From NCBI RefSeq assembly GCF_900177375.1, contig NZ_FWZU01000001.1, positions 372,001 through 436,000 on the forward strand: a stretch of DNA of 64,000 nt, in the 5' to 3' direction. The notes beneath the pieces were generated by a model that saw nothing but the letters and a program-made list of their open reading frames with translations, was not told where the DNA came from and did not search any database. A program made the translations under genes and the position numbers. Positions 47,327-55,022 of the stretch are shown here, in pieces; within the stretch, counting starts at the first letter, position 1; each line of letters starts with the position of its first letter. The stretch is from Desulfovibrio gilichinskyi (lineage in GTDB: Bacteria > Desulfobacterota > Desulfovibrionia > Desulfovibrionales > Desulfovibrionaceae).

Positions 47327-47720
47327 TTAGGCAAGAACGAAATCGTTTGGCATCTGATCTCCCAGAGAGGAGTGCGGACGAACTCGTTATATTCCTTGCG
47401 CCTGTAACAAATAAAAACCAGTTCGTATTCAAACATTCATCCCAAAAAAATCCGTTAAAGGACTCGATGAATGGATTATCCGTCGGTTTTACGGTCTTGA
47501 AAAAAACAGAGTTATTTCATTTTCATACGTTCATTTATCAAGAGTTTAGGAATAAATTCACTGTCGTTAGCCACTTGGATTCGCATCTCTTTTAGGCTTT
47601 AAAGAATAGGAAGCCATTTTAAGTCTGTCAACAACCTGATTTTTTAATTGACGGTTCTCTATTTCAAGCGGTTTTAACCGGAGCAGGTCTCTTACTCCAC
47701 ACTCTATTTTTAAATAGTTT
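47327..47720 (-). pseudogene. Decayed IS3-family transposase remnant (OrfA end plus OrfB pieces)
   Basis: Reading the minus strand in shifting frames gives three pieces in correct IS3 order. The first resembles the OrfA tail (RDLLRLKPLEIENRQLK, about 47640-47710). The second is IQVANDSEFIPKLL (about 47550), matching OrfB IQVDNGSEF. The third is KPTDNPFIESFNGFFWDECLN (about 47430-47490), followed after a frameshift by RVRPHSSLGDQMPNDFVLA and a stop at 47327. Most of OrfB is deleted and at least two frameshifts are present, so it is inactive. No terminal inverted repeats were recognised. Confidence 0.82.
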
Positions 47721-47796
47721 AGATTAGTGGGAAGAAGTAAGTATATTATTGTTTTAGAATTTAGCCGTATAATATTTAATGAAGGTCTTTGAGGAA

Positions 47797-47823
47797 TAAA
47801 AAAAAGCAGCAGATAACTGCTGC
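47797..47823 (-). terminator. Terminator of the small RHH-like gene
   Basis: On the minus strand a 7-bp stem GCAGCAG/CTGCTGC with a 4-base loop (47806-47823) is followed by eight or more T. Confidence 0.9.
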
Positions 47824-47865
47824 ATCAAAGTAAGCGAAGAATTCTAATTTTTAATTAAGGATTAT

Positions 47866-48093
47866 CTATTGAGTGATTCTATCAGCTTTCTTTGACACTT
47901 TATTTATCGGCTGGTTTAAATCTGTTAAGTTGACCCTGTTATAGAATAAGTCTTCAGGGGTTGCCTTTGCAAAGAGTTCTTTTAGAAGAACATTAAAGAA
48001 TAAGCTTTTGCTGACATCCAGTTTTGCACATGCTGTTTCTACTTTTTCTATGATATCCGGATGTAAGTAAACTTCTGAAAGTGTTTTGTGCAT
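47866..48093 (-). CDS. Small ribbon-helix-helix-like protein, unknown function
   Basis: This 75-residue protein begins MHKTLSEVYLHPDIIEKVETACAKLDVSKSLFFNVLLKELF. The short strand followed by two helices resembles a ribbon-helix-helix DNA-binding fold, but no specific family is recognised. The ATG at 48093 follows AGGAG at ideal spacing; the frame stays open to 48216 but that part is not needed. It is a single-gene unit with its own terminator, and its upstream region is shared with the sigma-54 promoter firing the other way. A regulatory role is possible, not shown. Confidence 0.6.
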   Translation of the reverse strand: MHKTLSEVYLHPDIIEKVETACAKLDVSKSLFFNVLLKELFAKATPEDLFYNRVNLTDLNQPINKVSKKADRITQ

Positions 48094-48274
48094 TTTGCTC
48101 CTAATCAGTTTTGATTTGTTTAAATTTTTTATGATACTGAATAACTGTTCAACTACGCAAATATTCCATATGGCTTTTATATAGTCCTTATATGGAAAAA
48201 ATCTAGTAGATATCACGATCTTAACTCATATGTTGCATAGTTGAAGCTTATATTTGAAAGAAGGTTGAACGCTT

Positions 48275-48337
48275 GTGCAGCTTTGGATGAAATCTTTTGC
48301 ACAAAAGTGCAATTATTGTGTGCAAAAAATGTGCACA
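48275..48337 (+). promoter_or_regulatory. Candidate enhancer-binding-protein sites upstream of the sigma-54 promoter
   Basis: GTGCA occurs at 48275, 48307, 48320 and 48331. The dyad TTGCAC-AAAA-GTGCAA spans 48297-48312, and a second GTGCAC palindrome is at 48331-48336. These lie about 75 to 135 bases before the expected start site, the usual range for activators of sigma-54 polymerase. Confidence 0.5.
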
Positions 48338-48382
48338 TAAAACTGCATTTATGTAATATACTTAATTTAAAGGATAATTTTT

Positions 48383-48399
48383 TTGGCACGCTTGATGCT
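48383..48399 (+). promoter_or_regulatory. Sigma-54 (RpoN) promoter
   Basis: TTGGCACGCTTGATGCT matches the consensus TTGGCACG-N4-TTGCW except one base of the -12 box. The GG and GC dinucleotides are exactly 10 bases apart. The expected start site is near 48410. No plus-strand gene follows before 50322. Confidence 0.8.
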
Positions 48400-48409
48400 A
48401 TATGCTTAG

Positions 48410-48556
48410 TAACCTGAGTGAGACAAACTTCACCCCCCAAGTTGGTTGTCTAAAGCTCAGTTAAACATACAGTCTTCATTCCTTATCATCACTCCTTAAG
48501 CACGTAAGGTCGGGACCCCTCCATCCCGGCCTTTCGTGCGTTTAGAGCTTTTTACA
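48410..48556 (+). ncRNA. Candidate sigma-54-dependent small RNA
   Basis: The segment after the sigma-54 promoter has no credible open frame. It starts with a layered hairpin: CTGAG/CTCAG (48414-48418, 48456-48460), AGACAA/TTGTCT (48421-48426, 48446-48451) and ACTT/AAGT (48427-48430, 48439-48442). The hairpin presents an exposed loop CACCCCCC. A single-stranded, pyrimidine-rich stretch follows, then a two-part GC-rich stem (48500-48539) and a T-rich end. The C-rich loop could pair with G-rich ribosome sites of mRNAs. Function and targets are unknown; the call rests on promoter, fold and terminator together. Confidence 0.6.
48500..48556 (+). terminator. Terminator of the candidate small RNA
   Basis: Stem GCACG/CGTGC (48500-48504, 48535-48539) stacked on an 8-bp inner stem around CGGGA/TCCCG (48508-48515, 48524-48531), then GTTT and a later CTTTTT. 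The opposite strand has no T-run after the stem, so it serves the plus strand. Confidence 0.7.
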
Positions 48557-48594
48557 CTTTATTTTAAAAAAATGAAGAACACGGCGTGTGATGA

Positions 48595-49494
48595 TTATTT
48601 CCTGCCTGTCTGCTGAATGATATTCCCGCCGACTATGAAAAGAAGCCCTATTAAAGTGGATGGCAAAATTTCTTCCCCTAAAATAAAGTGAATAAGTACG
48701 AGAGACAGGAACGGTGAAAGGAATATCAGATTACTGATTCTGGCTGTTTTTTCGGTGAGCTTTAGAGCTTTAAGCCATAGCGCAAAAGTAATTCCCATTT
48801 CAAAGAGCCCTACATAAGCAGCCGAAAGTACGGCAGGCAGTTCAATAGGCGGCGGGCCGGTAAAAATAAGCATTGCAATCGTGACTAGAGGTAATCCCAG
48901 ACAGAAGTGTAGGAAAAGCTCAATTAATGGGTCACTTTTACTTTTGGTATTGTAAATCCAGTATAAGGCCCAAAGTACGGTGCTGAGGAGAGCAAGAAAT
49001 ACCCCGAATCCGTTGCTGAACTGGATATTTAACAGATTCCCATGTGTGGATATCACTACTACGCCGAGATAGCTTGTGAATATGGCTGCAAGTTCGCGCG
49101 TGCTTAGTTTTTGTCCTAATAATGGGATAGAAAGTAGCGACAGAGTTATCGCCCATGTGTAGTTGAGCGGTTGCGCCTCTTGCGCAGGCAGCAGGGAGTA
49201 AGCTTTGAAGAGTACTATATAGTATAGAAAAGGATTTAATATTCCGGGCAGGGCACATTTGAGTATGTTTGATATACTCATTTGTGCAATCTGCCCGATT
49301 TTTTTTTGAACAATAAGAATAATCAGCAGGGTCAATGTAGAAAAGGCCACTGCATAAAAAAGCAGTTGCAGCGGTTCCATATATGAAAGTGCAATTTTAA
49401 AAGCAGAAGCAACCGTAGACCAGATCAGTACTGCGGCCAGTCCGTACAGATATGCCTTTTTCTGATCTTTTGTTTCCATGATCTGCCAGTTCAC
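48595..49494 (-). CDS. DMT/EamA-family transporter
   Basis: This 299-residue inner-membrane protein has ten hydrophobic helices formed by two EamA repeats. The first has AVLIWSTVASAFKIAL and PLNYTWAITLSLLSIPLLGQKLS; the second has GVFLALLSTVLWALYWIYNTKSK and NLIFLSPFLSLVLIHFILGEEILPSTLIGLLFIVGGNIIQ. Family members export or import amino acids and other metabolites; the substrate is unknown. The start is uncertain between GTG at 49494 and ATG at 49479. It follows the LOG-family gene after 9 bases and may share its transcript. Confidence 0.88.
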   Translation of the reverse strand: MNWQIMETKDQKKAYLYGLAAVLIWSTVASAFKIALSYMEPLQLLFYAVAFSTLTLLIILIVQKKIGQIAQMSISNILKCALPGILNPFLYYIVLFKAYSLLPAQEAQPLNYTWAITLSLLSIPLLGQKLSTRELAAIFTSYLGVVVISTHGNLLNIQFSNGFGVFLALLSTVLWALYWIYNTKSKSDPLIELFLHFCLGLPLVTIAMLIFTGPPPIELPAVLSAAYVGLFEMGITFALWLKALKLTEKTARISNLIFLSPFLSLVLIHFILGEEILPSTLIGLLFIVGGNIIQQTGRK

Positions 49495-49503
49495 TGCGGC
49501 TTG

Positions 49504-50160
49504 CTAAATTATTACATGCTTCTTGATATGTGCAACAGCTTCTTCCGGTGAATCTGTCACCATGAAAAGATCAAGGTTTTCTTCACTGCAGAAGCCGTCA
49601 GCAACTAAACTTGTTTTGAACCAGTCTATAAGTCCGCCCCAGAATTTAGTACCCATAAGGATGATCGGGAAAGGTTTAATCCTTTTTGTCTGAATAAGGA
49701 CCAGAGCTTCACTTAATTCATCAAGTGTTCCGTAACCGCCAGGCATGGCAATGTAGGCTAAGGCATATTTTACAAACATTAATTTACGGATAAAAAAGTA
49801 ATTATAGTCACTTTTTAACGACAGGTAAGGGTTTGACTTCTGTTCAAAAGGAAGGTGAATGTGCAGACCTATTGATTCTCCGCCAGCTTCAAAACAGCCT
49901 TTGTTTCCTGCTTCCATAAGCCCAGGACCACCGCCTGTTATGACTGAATATCCAGATTCAGCAAGGAGTTTTGCCAAGCGTTCTGTTTGCTCGTAGAGTG
50001 GTTGATCCGGTGCTACGCGCGCGGAACCGAATATTGAAACAGCCGGTCCGATGTCACTCATCGTATCGAATCCGTCGACCAGTTCAGCCATTATTTTAAA
50101 AAGTCTCCAAGACTCCTGCATGGAGAGATCGTCGATAACATATTGTCTTGATTTATGCAT
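49504..50160 (-). CDS. LOG-family protein (TIGR00730-type nucleotide phosphoribohydrolase)
   Basis: This is a 218-residue Rossmann-fold enzyme. The diagnostic motifs are VITGGGPGLMEAGNKGCFEAGG and MPGGYGTLDELSEALVLIQ (PGGxGTxxE). Members cleave nucleoside 5'-monophosphates (cytokinin-type or AMP) to base and ribose phosphate. An N-terminal extension of about 40 residues is common in the bacterial group. GAGGT precedes the ATG. It is divergent from the beta-CASP gene. Confidence 0.9.
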   Translation of the reverse strand: MHKSRQYVIDDLSMQESWRLFKIMAELVDGFDTMSDIGPAVSIFGSARVAPDQPLYEQTERLAKLLAESGYSVITGGGPGLMEAGNKGCFEAGGESIGLHIHLPFEQKSNPYLSLKSDYNYFFIRKLMFVKYALAYIAMPGGYGTLDELSEALVLIQTKRIKPFPIILMGTKFWGGLIDWFKTSLVADGFCSEENLDLFMVTDSPEEAVAHIKKHVII

Positions 50161-50321
50161 TTTGACCTCGTAGCTATGTTATAAAATATGATCAGATAGT
50201 TGCTAACTATTGCCTGAAATCCAATATTGGTGCATGTAGCAGTGCATTCGAACTACCAAAAAAAGAATGATAATGATAGTATAAAAGGCGAAATTAACGG
50301 TGTGATCATACTGGAGGATTT

Positions 50322-51926
50322 ATGAAAATTACTTTTATGGGCGCAGCTAGAACTGTAACCGGTTCCTGCTACATTATTGAGACTGAAAATGCCAGATTTG
50401 CAGTTGATTGCGGGTTGCATCAAGGTAATGCGGAAATTGAAAAGCGGAACCGCGGAATAAGTGATTACAGAGTTAAAGATCTGGATTTTATACTTATTAC
50501 TCATGCCCATATTGATCATACCGGACTTTTACCTGCTGCTGTCAGGGCCGGTTTTAATGGTCCTATTTATATGACTCAGCCTACGCGCGACCTTCTGGAT
50601 ATTATGCTCCTCGACAGTGCCCATATTCAGGAAATGGAAGCCGAGTGGGCGAATAGAAAGAGACTTCGCAAGGGGCTTGCACCGATAAGCCCTATTTATG
50701 AGCAGAAAGACGCCATAGCGACAACTCCGCTGATGAGAACCATTCAGTATGGATCTACTTTTGAGCCTGCTGAAGGGCTGACAGTTAATTTCAAAGATGC
50801 CGGACATATCCTAGGTTCTGCCTTTATTGAACTTTGGGCAAAAGAGAATGGTGAAACTATAAAAGTTGTTTTCTCCGGCGACCTTGGACATAAAGATCAG
50901 CTGATTGTCCGCAATCCGTCCATTGTTGAAAAAGCCGATTACCTTTTGATGGAATCTACTTACGGAGATCGTAATCACAAGGATTCCTCAAACAGTTTGG
51001 ATGAACTTGCCGAGGCTATTGCATGGAGTTATTCCAACGGTGAAAAAGTGGTTATCCCTGCTTTTGCGGTTGAGCGTTCTCAGCAGCTTATTTATTCACT
51101 TTTTTTACTGTATAAAGCCGGAAAACTTCCAGATGATATGCCGGTGTACCTTGATAGCCCACTTGCTATCAAAGCAACTGAAATTTTTAGAAATCACCCT
51201 GAATATTTTGACCTTGATACAAAGGAATTGCTGCAAAACGGGGAAAACCCTCTTTCGCTGCCGAATTTGAAATTTACACTTGATACAGAATCTTCACAGG
51301 CTATTAACAATACATCCGGACCTGCTATTGTAATTTCTGCAAGCGGCATGGCAAATGCCGGACGCATTAAGCATCACTTAAGGCATAATATCTGGAAAAA
51401 AGGTGCAAGCATCGTTTTTGTAGGATATCAAGGAGTTGGAACACCGGGGCGTAGAATAGTAAACGGTGCTGAAGACATCACTATTTTCGGCGAAAAACTC
51501 AAAGTTGAAGCTAAAATTTTCACCATTAACGGTTTTTCAGGACATGCCGGTCAGGATGAAATGATTGATTGGCTTAAGCATTTCGATAAACCGTCCATGA
51601 AAATAATTTTGACTCACGGCGAAATAAAAAGTCAGAAGGTTCTGTCAGACAGAATTTCTAAGGAACTTGGTTATGAAGTGCACATTGCGGAGTACCGCGA
51701 AGAATTGATGCTTACTCCGCGCGGTGAAATGGAACCGATTGTTAAGGGACAGGCTATTCAGGAAATTGATTGGGAATTCCTGCTCAAGGATTCAGAGAAA
51801 TTGTTTGGAGAGTTCAGGGGGAGACTTGATAAAGTTAAGTCTCAGACATTTATCGGTCAGACTGAACTTAGGGATAGATTACTTGAAATTAACCGTCAGG
51901 TCATTGAACTGATATCGGAATTATAG
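50322..51926 (+). CDS. MBL-fold/beta-CASP RNA-processing-type exonuclease
   Basis: This is a 534-residue metallo-beta-lactamase-fold hydrolase. It starts MKITFMGAARTVTGSCYIIE and has the metal motif THAHIDHTG. The beta-CASP insert has VYLDSPLAIKATEIFRNHPEYFD, SASGMANAGRIKHHL, and the late histidine in NGFSGHAGQDEM; ILTHGE follows. This is the bacterial YSH1/CPSF-like branch. RNA cleavage is inferred from family. GGAGG lies before the ATG. rsmD follows 4 bases after the stop. Confidence 0.9.
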   Translation: MKITFMGAARTVTGSCYIIETENARFAVDCGLHQGNAEIEKRNRGISDYRVKDLDFILITHAHIDHTGLLPAAVRAGFNGPIYMTQPTRDLLDIMLLDSAHIQEMEAEWANRKRLRKGLAPISPIYEQKDAIATTPLMRTIQYGSTFEPAEGLTVNFKDAGHILGSAFIELWAKENGETIKVVFSGDLGHKDQLIVRNPSIVEKADYLLMESTYGDRNHKDSSNSLDELAEAIAWSYSNGEKVVIPAFAVERSQQLIYSLFLLYKAGKLPDDMPVYLDSPLAIKATEIFRNHPEYFDLDTKELLQNGENPLSLPNLKFTLDTESSQAINNTSGPAIVISASGMANAGRIKHHLRHNIWKKGASIVFVGYQGVGTPGRRIVNGAEDITIFGEKLKVEAKIFTINGFSGHAGQDEMIDWLKHFDKPSMKIILTHGEIKSQKVLSDRISKELGYEVHIAEYREELMLTPRGEMEPIVKGQAIQEIDWEFLLKDSEKLFGEFRGRLDKVKSQTFIGQTELRDRLLEINRQVIELISEL

Positions 51927-51930
51927 GATA

Positions 51931-52491
51931 ATGAGATTAGTAAGCGGTAAATACGGCGGGAGAGTTATCAAAACCGCCAGCGGTCCCGGATATCGTCCGG
52001 CGACATCAAAAGTCAGGCAGGCTGTTTTTTCAATGCTGGAATCTCGCGGCATTGAGTGGGATGGCTTGCGTGCTGCGGATATGTTTGCCGGAAGCGGTAG
52101 TTTGGCTATAGAAGCACTCAGCCGCGGCGGTGAGTTCTCTTTCTTTGTTGAGAAAAACGGAAGGGCTGCGGCTCTGATTAAAACCAATTTAAAAGATCTA
52201 GGCGTACCCGCATCAGAGTATAAAGTTTTAACGGCGGATTTATTTAATGTGCTTTCAAGGCCGCCGGAGAAACCGTTTGATTTGATTTTTATAGATCCTC
52301 CTTATGGTTATGATTTGTTACCTAAAGCTCTTGATTCTGCCTTGGAAAACGGATGGCTGGCTGACGGAGGATTTGTTCTTGCAGAGGTTGAGGCGCAAGT
52401 TGAGCCGCCGCATTCAGTATTAATTGATGAGCTTAGTCTTCTTTCAGACAAGCTCTATGGTCAGACGAGGATATTATTATGGCGGAAGTAA
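51931..52491 (+). CDS. rsmD: 16S rRNA (guanine966-N2)-methyltransferase
   Basis: This is a 186-residue SAM-dependent methyltransferase. It starts MRLVSGKYGGRVIKTASGPGYRPATSKVRQAVFSML, typical of RsmD, with the motif ADMFAGSGSLAIEALSRG and the catalytic DPPY in LIFIDPPYGYDLL. It is translationally coupled to coaD (13-base overlap), the widespread rsmD-coaD pair. Confidence 0.94.
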   Translation: MRLVSGKYGGRVIKTASGPGYRPATSKVRQAVFSMLESRGIEWDGLRAADMFAGSGSLAIEALSRGGEFSFFVEKNGRAAALIKTNLKDLGVPASEYKVLTADLFNVLSRPPEKPFDLIFIDPPYGYDLLPKALDSALENGWLADGGFVLAEVEAQVEPPHSVLIDELSLLSDKLYGQTRILLWRK

Positions 52492-52982
52492 AACAACTTA
52501 CAGCAGTTTTTCCCGGAACATTTGATCCGTTTACCCGCGGGCATTTCAGTCTTGTAACAAGAGGACTTAAAACTTTTCATAAAGTTATTGTCGCAGTTGC
52601 CGGAAGTACTTCCAAAAAATGCTGTTTTTCACTTGATGAACGTGTGGATATGGTTTCGAGAATTTTTGAGGCTGAACCTCGCGTAGAAGTTCAGTCGTTT
52701 GACGGTTTACTTGTGCATTATGTGCAAAAAAGTCCGGCAAATGTTATTATGCGCGGTTTACGCGCTGTTTCTGATTTTGAGTATGAATTCCAGATGGCTC
52801 TGATGAACAGACGCCTTGATAATGATATTCAGACGGTTTTTCTTATGACCGATTATAAATGGATGTATCTCAGTTCTACTATTATAAAAGATGTCGCTGT
52901 AAATGGCGGCGATATCAAGGGATTGATTCCAAAACAAATTTATGAAGAAGTTGTGGAAAGACTTGCGCCGTCCGGTAAATAA
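52479..52982 (+). CDS. coaD: Phosphopantetheine adenylyltransferase
   Basis: The enzyme makes dephospho-CoA from 4'-phosphopantetheine and ATP. The 167-residue protein has the nucleotidyl-transferase motif AVFPGTFDPFTRGHFSLVTRGL (TxGH variant RGH), VIMRGLRAVSDFEYEFQMALMNR and WMYLSSTIIKDVAVNGGDIKGLIP. All match the CoaD family. It begins inside the rsmD end and is followed by miaA after 3 bases. Confidence 0.95.
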   Translation: MAEVKQLTAVFPGTFDPFTRGHFSLVTRGLKTFHKVIVAVAGSTSKKCCFSLDERVDMVSRIFEAEPRVEVQSFDGLLVHYVQKSPANVIMRGLRAVSDFEYEFQMALMNRRLDNDIQTVFLMTDYKWMYLSSTIIKDVAVNGGDIKGLIPKQIYEEVVERLAPSGK

Positions 52983-52985
52983 ATT

Positions 52986-53915
52986 ATGGATAATCGTAAA
53001 TCCGTTGTCTGTATATTAGGACCGACAGGAGCAGGTAAGACCGCAACATCTTTAGGCATGGCAAAACGTTTCCCCGCGCGCATTATTAACTTTGATTCAC
53101 GTCAGGTTTATAGAGATTTTCCGGTAATTACCGCTCAGCCCAGCCCGTGTGAAAGAGCTGTCTGCCCGCATGATCTTTATGGATTCATGCCGACCACAGA
53201 TGTGATTACTGTGGCAGATTTTGTTGAACTTGCTCATGAAAAAATTGAGCAGGCTGCTGGCGATTTGCCTATACTCGTCGGTGGTACAGGTCTTTATTTA
53301 AGAGCACTTACTTCAGGACTTGCTCCTATTCCTGATATCCCGGAAGAAGTACGGACAAGAGTCCGTAAAAGAGTGGAAGAAGAAGGTTCTGCAGCTCTGT
53401 TTGCGGAACTTGAAAAGGTTGATCCGGAATATGCCAAGTGTACGCATCCTAATAATAAACAACGCAATTCCCGCGCAATCGAAGTTTATGAGGGGACCGG
53501 TAAAAAATTTACATGGTGGCACAATCGGGAAGTTCCTCCTTCGCCGTACCGTTTTCTTAAGATCGGGATAAAAGTTGATCTTGATACTTTGACGCCGCTG
53601 CTTAACCGCCGGATTGATCAGATGATTGCAAACGGAGCAGTGGATGAAGCCCGCAGAGCATGGGAAATTTGTCCTGATGAAAATGGACCGGGGTGGACCG
53701 GAATAGGGTGCAGTGAACTGCTTTCCTTTATCAAAGGTGATATTGATCTTGATGAGGCCAGACTATTGTGGGCGAAGAATACCAGAGCTTACGCAAAACG
53801 GCAGTTAACATGGTTTAATCGGGAAAAAGATATTCACTGGTTTTCTCCAGATGATTCCGGCAAGATTGTTGAGTTTGCAGCAGCGTGGCTTGCGGAAAGT
53901 AATGCGGAAGGGTAA
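52986..53915 (+). CDS. miaA: tRNA dimethylallyltransferase
   Basis: The enzyme adds an isopentenyl group to A37 of tRNAs reading U-starting codons. The 309-residue protein has P-loop GPTGAGKTATSL, the DSRQVYRDFPVITAQPS motif, GGTGLYLRALTSGLAPIPDIP and the conserved C-terminal NTRAYAKRQLTWFNREKDIHW. Length and motifs fit the family. It is the last gene of the rsmD-coaD-miaA cluster. Confidence 0.95.
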   Translation: MDNRKSVVCILGPTGAGKTATSLGMAKRFPARIINFDSRQVYRDFPVITAQPSPCERAVCPHDLYGFMPTTDVITVADFVELAHEKIEQAAGDLPILVGGTGLYLRALTSGLAPIPDIPEEVRTRVRKRVEEEGSAALFAELEKVDPEYAKCTHPNNKQRNSRAIEVYEGTGKKFTWWHNREVPPSPYRFLKIGIKVDLDTLTPLLNRRIDQMIANGAVDEARRAWEICPDENGPGWTGIGCSELLSFIKGDIDLDEARLLWAKNTRAYAKRQLTWFNREKDIHWFSPDDSGKIVEFAAAWLAESNAEG

Positions 53916-53969
53916 GTTCCGTATGCACGGCTGAAACGATTGATCCGTAAAATTTAAATTGGAAGAATT

Positions 53970-54998
53970 ATGAGATTATATTCATTTTTAGCTTTTCTTT
54001 TTTTGCTTCTTGCTCCGCATGCTCTTTATGCAGGCGGAATTTCTAATGAGCAGGGTTATGTTGTTGAAACTTCAGGTAGTTCAATTAACTGGGGCAGCGG
54101 GCTTATTTCTGCTTCAGCGGAAATTCTACCTATGCAGGATACTCTTGATTCAATGAGGACAAAAGCTATTGCGGTCAGGGAAAGCGGCGTTAAAGCTCGT
54201 AAAAATTTGCTGGATTCAATCCTTGGACTATCACTGAGCAGTTCAGAAACAGTAGCACAGGCTTTTAATGATGACATTAAAACAGCTACAACGCTTCGCG
54301 GGGTTGTTCAGAATTCACTTTTGCGGACAGAAGATACTCCGGACGGGAAAGTCAAAGTTACAGCATCTTTGAATATTATAGGTGACCTTGCTTCTATAAT
54401 TATTCCTCCTACATTGCCATTTCTTTCCGGCATTGCGCCGACTTTATCCGAGGGCAGAGGCGGGGAAATAGAGCAGGCTGTGACAGGCGAAAGCGGATTG
54501 GATGCTGCTTCATACAGTGGAGTTGTCATCGATGCCAGAGGTCTTAATTTGATTCCTATGTTGTTGCCGGTGATTTATGACGGTAAAGGGGTGGGAATAT
54601 ACGGACCTTTCAAAGTCAGCAGAGACTCTGTTTTAAAAAATGGTCTGGTTTCGTATGTATTTGATTCCTCTTTAGGAAGTTTCAGGGAACGGGTAGGAAA
54701 CTTTCCTCTTATTGTAAAGCCTGTCAGCACTCAAGGAACTGTTCGCGGAAACCTTATCTTGTCACTTGATGATTCAATTAAATTCAGAGCTGCTCTCAAA
54801 AGAAAGTCTGTTATTGATAATTGTGCTGTGGTTATTGTCATGGACAGACCCGAAAGCGGTATTAGAGAACAAAGTGTAGAGAGTGAAGGCGCATATGATG
54901 TCGGTACTGTTTCTGCACAAAAAAAGTCTCCTGTAATCGGTTCTAAATTACAGGAAGCACCGATAGTTGATGAAGGTTCATCCCCTGCTTTGCAGTAA
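53970..54998 (+). CDS. Exported protein of unknown function
   Basis: This 342-residue protein has a signal peptide (about 1-22, ending LYAGG). Residues 30-155 (SGSSINWGSGLISASAEILP then TLDSMRTKAIAVRESGVKARKNLLDSILGLSLSSS) resemble the strand-helix unit of LPP20/FlgT-N-like periplasmic domains. The pattern is of a repeated alanine-rich helix that processes residues AIAVRESGVKARKN. The rest (YSGVVIDARGLNLIPMLLPVIYDGKG) looks like a second alpha/beta domain. I do not recognise the family with certainty. It is followed by another exported protein 24 bases later, so the two are likely a unit. Confidence 0.65.
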   Translation: MRLYSFLAFLFLLLAPHALYAGGISNEQGYVVETSGSSINWGSGLISASAEILPMQDTLDSMRTKAIAVRESGVKARKNLLDSILGLSLSSSETVAQAFNDDIKTATTLRGVVQNSLLRTEDTPDGKVKVTASLNIIGDLASIIIPPTLPFLSGIAPTLSEGRGGEIEQAVTGESGLDAASYSGVVIDARGLNLIPMLLPVIYDGKGVGIYGPFKVSRDSVLKNGLVSYVFDSSLGSFRERVGNFPLIVKPVSTQGTVRGNLILSLDDSIKFRAALKRKSVIDNCAVVIVMDRPESGIREQSVESEGAYDVGTVSAQKKSPVIGSKLQEAPIVDEGSSPALQ

Positions 54999-55022
54999 TA
55001 ATTTATAGATCGGAGTATTCAC

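Noticed and set aside
47158-47595. 145-codon open frame on the plus strand
   Set aside because: It is antisense to the FkbM start and to the IS3 remnant, whose protein pieces read clearly on the minus strand.
48213-48440. 75-codon open frame on the minus strand across the sigma-54 promoter region
   Set aside because: No ribosome site, atypical composition, and it covers the UAS, promoter and RNA hairpin on the other strand.
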